Positions 16,727 to 26,089 of a stretch of 64,000 nt of DNA are shown here, piece after piece. The first letter of the stretch is position 1; every line of letters begins with the position of its first letter. The notes beneath the pieces are model-generated. The model saw nothing but the letters and a program-made list of their open reading frames with translations, was not told the origin of the DNA and did no database searches. The translations under genes and the position numbers were made by a program. Source of the stretch: Emticicia aquatilis (GTDB lineage Bacteria > Bacteroidota > Bacteroidia > Cytophagales > Spirosomataceae); contig NZ_BMKK01000003.1 in NCBI RefSeq assembly GCF_014644295.1, forward strand, positions 310,001 through 374,000, in the 5' to 3' direction.

Positions 16727-19675
16727 GTGCTTTTTAAAAACAGAAAAATACTTTTGCTGGCTATTATTTGTAGCTTTTTTGGTTTACTGACTTCGTTTAT
16801 TTTACCGCAGAAAACTCCGCCCGATTATCTCGCTCGTCAAGAACGTTGGGCTGATAGTTTACTCTCAACAATGACTCTGGAAGAGAAAGTCGGGCAGTTA
16901 TTTATGATTGCTACTTTCTCGAATCGTACCGAAACTTACTACCAACAAGTAGAAAATAATATTGCAACTTATCATCTCGGTGGTCTGATTTTCTTTCAGG
17001 GCGGGCCATATCGCCAAGCACGTCTGACAAATCGTTACCAACAAATTTCCCGTATTCCGCTCATGATTGGTATGGATGCCGAGTGGGGAGTGGGTATGCG
17101 GCTCGATAGTGTACTGGAATTTCCGAAGCAGATAACGCTCGGGGCAATTCAAGATAATAGTTATGTTGAAAAATTTGGTGAAGAAGTTGGCCGTCAATGT
17201 AAACGACTGGGTATTCATGTAAATTTTGCTCCTTCGGTTGATGTCAATACCAATCCCAAAAATCCGATTATCAATTATCGTTCGTTTGGTGAGTCGCAGT
17301 ATAATGTTGCCGAAAAAGGTGCGATGTACATCAAAGGAATGAAAAAATACAATGTCATGGGAAGTGCCAAGCATTTTCCTGGGCATGGAGATACCGACCA
17401 AGATTCTCACCGTACCCTTCCATGGGTTAGCCATTCGATTGATAGATTGAATGAAGTTGAACTTTATCCTTTCCGCAAGCTAATTGCCGATAGTGTGGCT
17501 ATGGTCATGACTGGGCATTTGTTTGTACCAGCTCTTGAGCCTCGCACCAATACTCCGACTTCGATTTCTCGCAAAATTGTGACCGAAACCATCAAAGAGA
17601 AAATGGGTTTTGAGGGAATTGCTATTACCGATGCCCTCAATATGCGAGGAATTACGGCAGGTTTACAAGCTGGCGAACCCGAATTGTTGGCTTTCTTGGC
17701 AGGAAATGATATTTTACTGCAATCGGGCAATCTTCCTGCGGCATTTAATCGAATTAAAGCGGCGGTAGAAAGTGGACAAATTCCGATAGCAGAATTGGAG
17801 GCTCGTGTAAAGAAAATCTTAAGGGCGAAGTTTTGGGCGGGTTTGAATACCTATAAACCAATCGAAATGGCTGGTTTAGGTAGTGATTTAAACAGCAAAA
17901 AAGCCACTGACTTAAAAGCTGAATTGTTTGAGCAGGCAGTTACAATTATCAAAAATCAAGATAATTTATTGCCTTTTGTGAATATTGATACCACGAGTTT
18001 TGCATCAGTGGCTATCAGTGCTGAGGCGGGCAATGAGTTTCAGAAAATGCTCAGTCAATATGCCAATTTTAGGCATTTTGCTGTGCCTTTTAAACCTGCG
18101 GCTGACAAAGACATTACTTGGGTTTTGGAAGAAGCATCCAAATATAAAACAGTAGTCGTGAGTGTGCATGACATGAACAGCCGAGGCGATAGAAACTACG
18201 GAGTTTCGCCCGCAACTATTTCGTTTATTAATCAACTTCGACAAAAAACTAAGGTTGTTGTAGTTGGTTTCGGGAATCCGTACGGCATGAAATTATATGA
18301 TGGTGTACCTACTTTAGTTTGTGGTTACGAAGATGAAATTGCATCGCAGCGGGTTGTGCCGCAGATTTTATTCGGAGCATTACCAGCCAAAGGAAAATTA
18401 CCAGTGACAGTTACTTACGAACAAAAAGTAGGAAATGGCGTGCAAACCGAACGCATCGGAAGAGTATCTTTCGGAACGCCCGAGAGCGTAGGTATGAACG
18501 AAAAAAAACTCAACGAAATAGAGCAGATTGTGCAGCAAGGCATCAGTAATCGGGCTTTTCCTGGATGTCAGGTGTTGGTGGCTCGTAATGGAAAAGTAGT
18601 TTATAACCGAAACTTTGGTACACTTCGCTACGACGTTTATGAGCCAGTAAACGACCAGACGCTTTATGATATTGCTTCAATGACTAAAGTATCGGCAACG
18701 CTACAAGCGGTTATGCTTTTAAACGAAAGAGGAGCAATTGATTTGAATGAAAAAGCCTCAACCTATCTACCCGAAATGCGTGGAACTAACAAAGAAAATA
18801 TGTTGGTTTCAGATATTTTGATGCACCAAGCTGGTTTGGTGGCTTTCATTCCGTTTTGGGAGAAAACTAAGTCGGGCGGAACTTTTAAAAGTGATTATTA
18901 CCGTTTCACAAAAGATAGTGTCAATCTGCAAGTAGCTGATAATCTGTATATTACACCCGCCATTCGAGATTCAGTTTGGCGTTGGGTACAGCAGTCAAAA
19001 CTTATCAATGTCTATGATAGATTGGGCGGATATCGGTTTACTTACAGCGATTTAGGTTTGATTATATTGCAGAAAATGGTCGAAAGAATCACGAATCAGC
19101 CGCTTGATGAGTTTGTAGAGCAGAATATTTACGAACCCCTCGGAATGACTTCAACGCTTTATAATCCGAATACAAAATTTGCCAAAAACAACATTGCTCC
19201 AACCGAAAACGATGCGATTTTTCGAGCCTCACAAATTCAAGGAACTGTACACGACCCAAACGCCGCTTTGCTTGGTGGAGTGGCTGGCCATGCGGGACTT
19301 TTCAGCAATGTGAGCGATTTGGTGAAACTTTATCAGATGAATTTGCAGAAAGGCTATTATGGTGGTCGGCAAATTTTGTTTCCTACAACCGTTCCACATT
19401 TTGCCCGAAATTATACACAACGCAGCCACCGAGGGCTCGGCTGGGACAAGCCCGAATCAGGAGACGATAAACCTGTCATTGCGATTGATGCTTCGCCCAA
19501 AACTTTTGGCCATACTGGCTTTACTGGCACGGCCGTATGGGTTGACCCCGAGCGAGATTTAATTTTTATTTTTCTATCAAACCGAGTGTATCAAAGTTCG
19601 GCCAATAATAAAATCAATACTTTGAAGATTCGTAAACGTATCCACGAAGTTATCAACGCTGCCATTATTCAATAG
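16727..19675 (+). CDS. Glycoside hydrolase family 3 fused to serine beta-lactamase-like domain
   Basis: A 982-residue two-domain enzyme. Residues ~40-560 are a GH3 (beta-N-acetylhexosaminidase-type) barrel: MTLEEKVGQLFMIA, AKHFPGHGDTDQDSH (typical of NagZ-like enzymes) and GFEGIAITDALNMRG with the predicted nucleophile Asp, then a GH3 C-terminal domain. Residues ~585-980 are a class C beta-lactamase/PBP-like serine hydrolase: SMTK is the SxxK motif, YSD the second motif and HTG the third. The fusion suggests cell-wall glycan turnover in the periplasm. The start at GTG 16727 gives a signal-anchor (LFKNRKILLLAIICSFFG); the earlier GTG at 16682 lies in the preceding terminator stem and is rejected. 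Confidence 0.88.
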   Translation: MLFKNRKILLLAIICSFFGLLTSFILPQKTPPDYLARQERWADSLLSTMTLEEKVGQLFMIATFSNRTETYYQQVENNIATYHLGGLIFFQGGPYRQARLTNRYQQISRIPLMIGMDAEWGVGMRLDSVLEFPKQITLGAIQDNSYVEKFGEEVGRQCKRLGIHVNFAPSVDVNTNPKNPIINYRSFGESQYNVAEKGAMYIKGMKKYNVMGSAKHFPGHGDTDQDSHRTLPWVSHSIDRLNEVELYPFRKLIADSVAMVMTGHLFVPALEPRTNTPTSISRKIVTETIKEKMGFEGIAITDALNMRGITAGLQAGEPELLAFLAGNDILLQSGNLPAAFNRIKAAVESGQIPIAELEARVKKILRAKFWAGLNTYKPIEMAGLGSDLNSKKATDLKAELFEQAVTIIKNQDNLLPFVNIDTTSFASVAISAEAGNEFQKMLSQYANFRHFAVPFKPAADKDITWVLEEASKYKTVVVSVHDMNSRGDRNYGVSPATISFINQLRQKTKVVVVGFGNPYGMKLYDGVPTLVCGYEDEIASQRVVPQILFGALPAKGKLPVTVTYEQKVGNGVQTERIGRVSFGTPESVGMNEKKLNEIEQIVQQGISNRAFPGCQVLVARNGKVVYNRNFGTLRYDVYEPVNDQTLYDIASMTKVSATLQAVMLLNERGAIDLNEKASTYLPEMRGTNKENMLVSDILMHQAGLVAFIPFWEKTKSGGTFKSDYYRFTKDSVNLQVADNLYITPAIRDSVWRWVQQSKLINVYDRLGGYRFTYSDLGLIILQKMVERITNQPLDEFVEQNIYEPLGMTSTLYNPNTKFAKNNIAPTENDAIFRASQIQGTVHDPNAALLGGVAGHAGLFSNVSDLVKLYQMNLQKGYYGGRQILFPTTVPHFARNYTQRSHRGLGWDKPESGDDKPVIAIDASPKTFGHTGFTGTAVWVDPERDLIFIFLSNRVYQSSANNKINTLKIRKRIHEVINAAIIQ

Positions 19676-19754
19676 TTTTGATATTACATACCCGACGATT
19701 TGTGTTTCATAGAACTTTATACTAATTTGCTTTCAGATAAAGACAACCCTTTCT

Positions 19755-20723
19755 ATGAACAAAATAACTATTCTCCTTTCATTTCTTTTTCTTTCATTCA
19801 CCGTTACAACCTTGGCACAAAAGAAGAAATCAATCATTCGAACCCTCATTGTTGATGGGCAAAATAACCATGTTCAATGGCCCAAAATAACCTTCATGAT
19901 GAAGAATTATTTGGAAGAAACAGGTAAATTTAAAGTAGATGTGCAACGAACAAAATATACATGGTTGGGAGAAGAATTTATAAAGAAATTCCCGATTGAA
20001 GGCCTTGGCGAAACCGAAGCGATGAAAAAATCGCAAACAGACCCCGATTTCAAACCAGATTTTTCAAAGTATGATTTAGTGATTTGTAATTTTGGTTGGA
20101 ACGCCGCTCCGTGGCCCGAAGAAACGCAAAAGAATTTTGAGAAATACATGAAAAAAGGTGGAGGATTAGTCGTAATTCATGCCGCCGATAATTCATTTCC
20201 ACAATGGCCTGACTACAACAAAATGATTGGTTTGGGTGGCTGGGGCGACCGTACTGAAAAAGACGGACCTTATGTGTATTACAACAACGAAGGCACTCTT
20301 GTGAAAGATAATTCAGCGGGCAAAGCGGGTTCGCACGGGCCAGAGCATGAGTATGTGATTGAAATTAGAAATTCGGAGCATCCGATTACGAAAGGAATGC
20401 CAACAAAATGGCTACACGCCAAAGATGAATTATATGACAGGCTCAGAGGACCAGCCGAGAATATGGAAGTATTGGCAACTGCTTTTTCGGCAAAAGATAA
20501 GAGAGGAACTGAGCGTCATGAACCAATGTTACTCACACTTAACTACGGAAAAGGTAGGATTTTTCACACACCAATGGGGCATATTGATTATTCAGTCGAA
20601 TGTGTAGGCTTTATCACTTGTTTGCTTAGAGGCTCAGAGTGGGCTGCTACTGGTAAAGTTACGTTGCCGATTCCGCAAGATTTTCCGACTGCCGAAAAGA
20701 CGAGCAGTAGAACGTTTAAATGA
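19755..20723 (+). CDS. ThuA domain-containing protein, secreted
   Basis: A 322-residue protein with signal peptide (residues 1-22, ending TLAQ) and a ThuA domain, a class I glutamine amidotransferase-like fold without the catalytic triad. It has LIVDGQNNHVQWP at the N-terminus, YDLVICNFGWNAAPWPEET, KKGGGLVVIHAADNSFPQW and the C-terminal YGKGRIFHTPMGH with two His. ThuA-family proteins are often near sugar-utilisation or planctomycete-type genes, and their role is thought to be in carbohydrate metabolism. It is transcribed alone from ~30 nt upstream and converges on the M23 peptidase gene with a shared hairpin. Confidence 0.88.
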   Translation: MNKITILLSFLFLSFTVTTLAQKKKSIIRTLIVDGQNNHVQWPKITFMMKNYLEETGKFKVDVQRTKYTWLGEEFIKKFPIEGLGETEAMKKSQTDPDFKPDFSKYDLVICNFGWNAAPWPEETQKNFEKYMKKGGGLVVIHAADNSFPQWPDYNKMIGLGGWGDRTEKDGPYVYYNNEGTLVKDNSAGKAGSHGPEHEYVIEIRNSEHPITKGMPTKWLHAKDELYDRLRGPAENMEVLATAFSAKDKRGTERHEPMLLTLNYGKGRIFHTPMGHIDYSVECVGFITCLLRGSEWAATGKVTLPIPQDFPTAEKTSSRTFK

Positions 20724-20735
20724 TATTTCAGAAGG

Positions 20736-20764
20736 GTAATCCACAAATAATCTTTGTGGATTAC
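20736..20764. terminator. Bidirectional terminator between thuA-like and M23 genes
   Basis: Perfect 12-bp stem GTAATCCACAAA (20736-20747) / TTTGTGGATTAC (20753-20764) with a 5-nt loop. The right arm overlaps the stop codon of the convergent M23 gene. Confidence 0.8.
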
Positions 20765-21372
20765 TTATTTAACATACTAATTTTTCCTCGTTCAAAATCC
20801 ATAAACAAGAAATCAAACGGGTCGATGTATTGATTATTTTTCTTCAATGTATAATGCAAATGCGGCCCAGTTACCGTACCCGTAGCACCTACTTCTCCAA
20901 TTACTTGCATTCGCTTCACGTGCTGGCCTTTCTTAACAGAAATCTTATTCAAATGGCCGTAAATTGACTCAAAACCATAGCAATGCTTGATTTTGATGTA
21001 ATTTCCTAAGTCAACCTTAAAACCTACATCAATCACATCTCCATCGCCCGTAGCAATGGCTTTTTCGCCCGTTGCACCTTTCAAATCAATGCCACGATGA
21101 AACAATGAAACTTTATGCACAGGATGATTACGAAAGCCATAAAATGAATTGATATTGACTTCTTTATTAAGCGGATAACCCGCAGGAATAAAATTAATGT
21201 AATCTTCTTTGAAAGGGTCGCTGTAAATATGGCGAAGCATATCATTTACCTCGACCATCGGCGTGAGTTGAGTTTCCCAGTAATCTTCTTCGGGAAGGTT
21301 GTTGTTGGCAAGTTGTGAAAAAACCGAAAAATTTATTGACAGCAAAAATATTATTAACGCTACTTTCTTCAT
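20761..21372 (-). CDS. M23 family metallopeptidase (LytM-type), exported
   Basis: A 203-residue exported peptidoglycan endopeptidase. The signal peptide is MKKVALIIFLLSINFSVFSQ, and the M23 domain includes FYGFRNHPVHKVSLFHRGIDLKG (zinc His and Asp), GDGDVIDVG, IKIKHCYGFESIYGHLNKISVKKGQHV and the closing HLHYTLKKN, all standard LytM zinc-ligand motifs. The ATG at 21372 is chosen because it begins the signal peptide; the frame is open 15 codons further upstream. It probably acts in the periplasm on peptide cross-links. Divergent from the M48 gene. Confidence 0.9.
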   Translation of the reverse strand: MKKVALIIFLLSINFSVFSQLANNNLPEEDYWETQLTPMVEVNDMLRHIYSDPFKEDYINFIPAGYPLNKEVNINSFYGFRNHPVHKVSLFHRGIDLKGATGEKAIATGDGDVIDVGFKVDLGNYIKIKHCYGFESIYGHLNKISVKKGQHVKRMQVIGEVGATGTVTGPHLHYTLKKNNQYIDPFDFLFMDFERGKISMLNK

Positions 21373-21586
21373 TATCAGACTTTTACTCCTTAGTACTTCA
21401 CCACAAAAATACATCAAATTTAAGCTAAAAATGCTTTTTATAGGAATTGTACAACAAGTTCGATGGAAAGTTATAAGATGCTATTTAATTTTTGTTTAAA
21501 ATATTTTGGAGCAACAGTGTTTTTTTTCGTTTTTAGCTAAAAAATTCTATCTAAATACCCACTTTATAAACCTGCTGTTAATTCTC

Positions 21587-23725
21587 ATGTCTAATCGCTT
21601 TTATCCATCAAGTCCACTCATTAAAGATTATACCTTTTTAAAGCCGAGTGCCAGTTTTATCAAAAATGTAGGTTCTGTCTTTACAGCTATTTTGCTTTTT
21701 GCTGGAAGTTACATGTTTTTGGTAGCTGTGGGGGTATTATTTTTATACTTATGTGTACTGGGAGCCATTGCCATTCTTACTGCTAAAATTCACTGGATTA
21801 CCTTAGCCTTAGCACTTGGTATATTGGCTTTTGGGGTAATGTTTTTTGCTTTTTTATTGAAGTTTATTTTTATGGTTAAGAGGAATAACCATGAAAATAG
21901 ATTGGAAATCAATAGAAATGACCACCCCAAATTATTCGATTTTATTGACCAACTAACCAATGAAGTTCAAGCACCAAAACCTAAAAAGATTTTCCTGATT
22001 CCCGATGTAAATGCTTCCGTTTTTTATGATTCGAGTTTTTGGAGTATGTTCTTACCTGTTCGGAAAAACCTTCAAATCGGAATGGGATTGATTAATACTG
22101 TCAACCTCAGCGAGTTTAAGGCTATTATGGCTCACGAATTTGGGCATTTTTCGCAGCGAAGTATGAAACTCGGTAGCTATGTTTATACGGTCAATCAAAT
22201 CATTTATCATTTGGTTTACATTCGTGATAAGTGGGACGATACCCTTGATAGTTGGGCTGATTCGACCAAAAGTGGTAATACATTTATGTTGGTTTTTGGC
22301 TTTTTTGCGATAATCACACGAGCATTGGTCAATGTGGTTCGTAGTATTCTTGATACCCTTTATCAGTTTATTAATAAGCGATACATGGCTCTTTCAAGAG
22401 AAATGGAATACAATGCCGACCTAATTGCTGTCAGTGCCGCAGGTACCGAAACTGCCATTACTGCTCTTCGCCGTATTGATGTTGGTAATGCTGCTTATAG
22501 CCGTACGCTGGGCTATCTCAATGAAGCTATACAAGAAGATAAGCTAACCGATAATGTTTATTCGCTTCAAAAAAGCTTTATTGAGCGTATTTGTACTGAA
22601 AATAACCTTGCTACCAGTAATTCTCTCCCAATTGTAGATGATGCTTTTGCAAAGAAAATGGTGCCGCAGTCACGTATTGTATATCGTGACCAATGGGCGT
22701 CGCATCCTGACCAAGATGAGCGTGAAGCCAATATAAAAACTGTAAATTTAGAGGCTCAAATTTCGGATGATTCGGCATGGGTTTTATTTGATAATGCCGA
22801 AAAGTGGCAGAAAAAAATGACCAACGTTTTGTATGCCAGTGCAGTTGAAGCCGAGAAAAAATACGCAGTGCTTGATGATACCGAAGTGCATCAAGACATT
22901 GACGAGAAAAATGCTCGTTATGAGTTTCCACTTCAATACAAAGGTTTTTATAATAATCGTTTTTTGTATGAAATTGATTACTCCGCAGCTATCAATGAGG
23001 CCAAAAATGCTGAACTCAATTTTGATGAAATTTATAATGATGAAAATACCGCCCAAATAAGTCAGTATTTCAATAACATAAATGACCTACGCACACTGGA
23101 GCAAATCCGAGATAAAGCAATAGACACTCGTTCTTTTGATTTTGATGGTGTAAAATACGAGCGAGAAGACGTTCAGCAAGTGATAGATAATTTGAGTACT
23201 GAAATCGAAACTCAGAAAAAATGGCTTGAAGATTTAGATAAAAAGGCTTTCTTGTATCATTATGGTTTATCAGAAAAACAAAATAAGGTAGAGGAATTTA
23301 AGCAAAAGCAAGGAGATTATCAGAACCTTTCAAAAGAAAGAGATAAATATCTGCAATTGGTTCATCAGGTAGAAGAGTGGATGTATCGTTTACGAACTAA
23401 ACAACAATGGGATGAGTACGAAATGCCAAGCTTAAATAACGGCATGATTGAATTGTATGAAAATGCTCAAGCGGCTTTTTCAGAAAGTACCAAGCTGAGT
23501 ATTTCGCCCAAAATACATCAGCAGGAGATTAACGATAGTTATTCTAATTATTTATTATCTGAGCCAATAGCCGATTTATCAAGTGGTTTTGAGCAAGGGC
23601 AATTTATAAAAATCTACAATCAGATTTATGGAATGTATAATAAAGCCAATTCATTGAGTGTAGAATCGCTTTATGAGCTAATAAAATTTCAGTCAACTAT
23701 GATTATAAAGTCTGAAATAAAATGA
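21587..23725 (+). CDS. M48 family membrane metallopeptidase
   Basis: A 712-residue membrane protease of the M48 (HtpX/Ste24) family. N-terminal membrane segments (AILLFAGSYMFLVAVGVLFLYLCVL and WITLALALGILAFGVMFFAF) precede the catalytic IMAHEFGHFSQRSMK, the HExxH zinc site. A further ENxxAD-like element, MEYNADLIAVSAA, supplies the third ligand. A long helical C-terminal region, rich in charged residues, extends from about residue 330, much longer than in HtpX. The start is the ATG at 21587 (MSNRFYPSSP); the frame is open from a TTG at 21506, but the added residues look non-coding. A role in quality control of membrane proteins is inferred from the family. Confidence 0.88.
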   Translation: MSNRFYPSSPLIKDYTFLKPSASFIKNVGSVFTAILLFAGSYMFLVAVGVLFLYLCVLGAIAILTAKIHWITLALALGILAFGVMFFAFLLKFIFMVKRNNHENRLEINRNDHPKLFDFIDQLTNEVQAPKPKKIFLIPDVNASVFYDSSFWSMFLPVRKNLQIGMGLINTVNLSEFKAIMAHEFGHFSQRSMKLGSYVYTVNQIIYHLVYIRDKWDDTLDSWADSTKSGNTFMLVFGFFAIITRALVNVVRSILDTLYQFINKRYMALSREMEYNADLIAVSAAGTETAITALRRIDVGNAAYSRTLGYLNEAIQEDKLTDNVYSLQKSFIERICTENNLATSNSLPIVDDAFAKKMVPQSRIVYRDQWASHPDQDEREANIKTVNLEAQISDDSAWVLFDNAEKWQKKMTNVLYASAVEAEKKYAVLDDTEVHQDIDEKNARYEFPLQYKGFYNNRFLYEIDYSAAINEAKNAELNFDEIYNDENTAQISQYFNNINDLRTLEQIRDKAIDTRSFDFDGVKYEREDVQQVIDNLSTEIETQKKWLEDLDKKAFLYHYGLSEKQNKVEEFKQKQGDYQNLSKERDKYLQLVHQVEEWMYRLRTKQQWDEYEMPSLNNGMIELYENAQAAFSESTKLSISPKIHQQEINDSYSNYLLSEPIADLSSGFEQGQFIKIYNQIYGMYNKANSLSVESLYELIKFQSTMIIKSEIK

Positions 23726-23763
23726 GCTACGACTGTTCGAAAAACACTTTTAGGAGATAAGCA

Positions 23764-23796
23764 CAAACAAAACCGCTTTCGTAGTGGTTTTGTTTG
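23764..23796 (+). terminator. Hairpin between M48 gene and photolyase start codon
   Basis: Perfect 11-bp stem CAAACAAAACC (23764-23774) / GGTTTTGTTTG (23786-23796), extendable inward with a G-U pair. It ends 1 nt before the photolyase ATG, so it would terminate M48 transcripts and also cover the translation start of the next gene. Confidence 0.7.
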
Positions 23797-23797
23797 A

Positions 23798-25282
23798 ATG
23801 AATATCGTCTGGTTTAAAAGAGACTTACGCCTAAGCGACCACGCACCTCTCAAAGCTGCCATCGAAGATGGAGAATCATTTTTGATGCTTTATATTTGGG
23901 AGCCGTCGGTCATGGCCGACCCACATTACAGCCCTCGACATTGGAATTTTGTTCAGCAATCACTCGACGACCTTAATAGTCAGCTTTCGGCTGGAAATGC
24001 TTTGCTGTCTATTACGGTTTTAGAAGGTGACGCAGAGGCTGTTTTCACTGCCATTCATAAAAAATATCAACTCAAAAAAGTATTTTCTTACGAAGAAACG
24101 GGACTGAAAATTACTTACGACCGAGATAAAATTCTGACTAAATATTTCAAAGAAAACAACATAGAATGGCGAGAATTTCAAACCAATGGTATTGTAAGAA
24201 AGCTAAAAAATCGTGAAAACTGGTCGGAGCTTTGGAAAACCCACATGCACCAAAAAATCGACGAGCCTGATTGGACAAAACTAAGAAATCCATGTTTGGT
24301 TTTTGATGAAGAAAATGAGATTTATAAGCAGTTTCTTCCTAAAAAATACTATCTAAATAACGATAAAGAACCTAAGCCAATTTTTCAGCCAGGTGGCGAA
24401 ACTTACGCCCATCGCTATCTACAAAGTTTTTTGAATGATAGAGCCAAAAATTATTCAAAAACTATCTCAAAACCGCTTGAAGCTCGCAAAAGTTGCAGCC
24501 GACTTTCGCCTTATATCGCTTGGGGGAATTTGTCGATTCGACAAGTGTATCAGTACACCCAAAACGCCAAAAAGCGAGTTTCGTACCGCCGAGATTTAGA
24601 GAACTTTTCCTCTCGACTGCACTGGCATTGTCATTTCATTCAGAAGTTTGAAATGGAAGACCGCATGGAGTTTGAAAACATTAATCGAGGTTATGATAAT
24701 TTACAAAAAGATGAAAAACAACACTTTATCGAGCAATGGCAAGCAGGAAAAACTGGCTATCCGCTCGTGGATGCTTGTATGAGATGTGTCTGTGAAACTG
24801 GCTATTTGAACTTTCGGATGCGGGCAATGGTGGTTTCCTTTCTTACGCACCAACTTTTTCAGCATTGGAAAGAAGGAGCGGTTTTTCTCGCCCAACAATT
24901 TCTTGATTTCGAGCCAGGAATTCACTACCCACAGTTTCAGATGCAAGCTGGCGTTACGGGTATGAACACTGTCAGAATGTATAATCCTGTGAAACAATCG
25001 CAAGACCACGACCCGCACGGAATTTTCATTAAAACTTGGGTAAAAGAACTCGAAAACTGTCCCGAAAACTTTATCCACGAACCTTGGAAAATGACACCAA
25101 TGGAGCAAGACTTATATAATTTTCGTTTGGGAGAAAATTATCCTTTTCCAATAATTGATTTAGAGCAAACTACCAAATTTGCCAAAGACAAGCTTTGGGG
25201 AATCAGAAAAAATATTGAAGTAAAAGCCGAAAGCAAGCGAATTTTGAGCAAACACGTTGTGCATCGCAAGAAAAAGAAATAA
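23798..25282 (+). CDS. Photolyase/cryptochrome family flavoprotein
   Basis: A 494-residue member of the photolyase/cryptochrome superfamily. The N-terminal antenna-binding domain begins MNIVWFKRDLRLSDHAPLKAA. The FAD-binding domain contains SRLSPYIAWGNLSIRQVY, FSSRLHWHCHFIQ, GYPLVDACMRCVCETGYLNFR and RMYNPVKQSQDHDPHGIFI. The segment expected to carry the Asp/Asn pair next to the flavin N5 reads LDFEPGIHYPQFQMQAG (residues 369-385), with Glu for Asp and His in the Asn region, so the subclass is unclear. It could repair UV photoproducts or act as a blue-light sensor. It starts directly after a hairpin at 23764-23796. Confidence 0.82.
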   Translation: MNIVWFKRDLRLSDHAPLKAAIEDGESFLMLYIWEPSVMADPHYSPRHWNFVQQSLDDLNSQLSAGNALLSITVLEGDAEAVFTAIHKKYQLKKVFSYEETGLKITYDRDKILTKYFKENNIEWREFQTNGIVRKLKNRENWSELWKTHMHQKIDEPDWTKLRNPCLVFDEENEIYKQFLPKKYYLNNDKEPKPIFQPGGETYAHRYLQSFLNDRAKNYSKTISKPLEARKSCSRLSPYIAWGNLSIRQVYQYTQNAKKRVSYRRDLENFSSRLHWHCHFIQKFEMEDRMEFENINRGYDNLQKDEKQHFIEQWQAGKTGYPLVDACMRCVCETGYLNFRMRAMVVSFLTHQLFQHWKEGAVFLAQQFLDFEPGIHYPQFQMQAGVTGMNTVRMYNPVKQSQDHDPHGIFIKTWVKELENCPENFIHEPWKMTPMEQDLYNFRLGENYPFPIIDLEQTTKFAKDKLWGIRKNIEVKAESKRILSKHVVHRKKKK

Positions 25283-25295
25283 TTTTGTCTGTGGG

Positions 25296-25312
25296 GCGAA
25301 CATCCTGTTCGC
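25296..25312. repeat. REP-like hairpin
   Basis: GCGAACA (25296-25302) and TGTTCGC (25306-25312) around TCC, downstream of the photolyase gene. Short, GC-rich, without a T-run. Confidence 0.45.
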
Positions 25313-25372
25313 TGAAGAAATGGCAATAAATTTTGAAAAACAATTTGAAAAACCACTAATAAGAAGTATTAA

Positions 25373-25999
25373 GTGAAAAACCATAAACCCTACATTTACC
25401 TCCTAACTTCCATGTACATTGCAGGAGTAATTGGTCTAAATATCAATGCAACTGCCGAACTTTTTAAATTTCTCACGCCTTTCAATTTGGTCGCATCGTT
25501 GGGCATTCTGCTCTATTTTCACAACGATTGGAATCGTAATTTTATCATTTTTGCCGTAATTACCTTTCTAACTGGCTATTTCATTGAGGTCATAGGCGTA
25601 AAAACTGGACTAATTTTTGGGCATTATCAATACGACCGAACCCTCGGATTTGAGATTCTTGATGTTCCACCAGTTATTGGAGTTAATTGGCTTTTGTTGG
25701 TTTATTGTGTTGGAAGTTCTTTTTGTCGAGTTAATCAGCCGTTATACATCAAAGTGATTTACGGTGCAATGCTAATGACAATGTTCGATTTTTTGGTCGA
25801 ACCAATCGCCATTCGTTTAGAAATGTGGTCGTGGTTTGGGCTGCTTCCACCTGTTCAAAATTACGTTGGCTGGTTTCTCGTTTCAGCGTTTTTACTTACT
25901 CTTTTTCATTGGTTACCCTTCCGAAAAGACAATAAAATTGCCTTTTGGTTGTTGATTCTTCAAATATGTTTCTTTGGCATACAGAGTTTGTTATTTTAA
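25373..25999 (+). CDS. Carotenoid biosynthesis membrane protein, CruF/DUF422 family
   Basis: A 208-residue integral membrane protein with about seven hydrophobic segments. Family signatures are GYFIEVIGVKTGLIFGHYQY with the Glu and His typical of CruF hydratases, LDVPPVIGVNWLLLVYCVG, and MTMFDFLVEPIAIRLEMWSW with Asp and Glu. CruF-type enzymes hydrate the psi end of carotenoids. No other carotenoid genes are in the window, so the pathway context is missing. The start is GTG at 25373, 90 nt after the photolyase stop, with a REP-like hairpin in between. The adjacent photolyase may reflect a light-related group, but co-regulation is not shown. Confidence 0.78.
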   Translation: MKNHKPYIYLLTSMYIAGVIGLNINATAELFKFLTPFNLVASLGILLYFHNDWNRNFIIFAVITFLTGYFIEVIGVKTGLIFGHYQYDRTLGFEILDVPPVIGVNWLLLVYCVGSSFCRVNQPLYIKVIYGAMLMTMFDFLVEPIAIRLEMWSWFGLLPPVQNYVGWFLVSAFLLTLFHWLPFRKDNKIAFWLLILQICFFGIQSLLF

Positions 26000-26089
26000 T
26001 TTTCAAATCATTACAACTTTTTTCTGATAAATCGAATCATTATTTTTGAAAGAGTTCATTTACCTATTTTTACAAACACACTCTGATTT

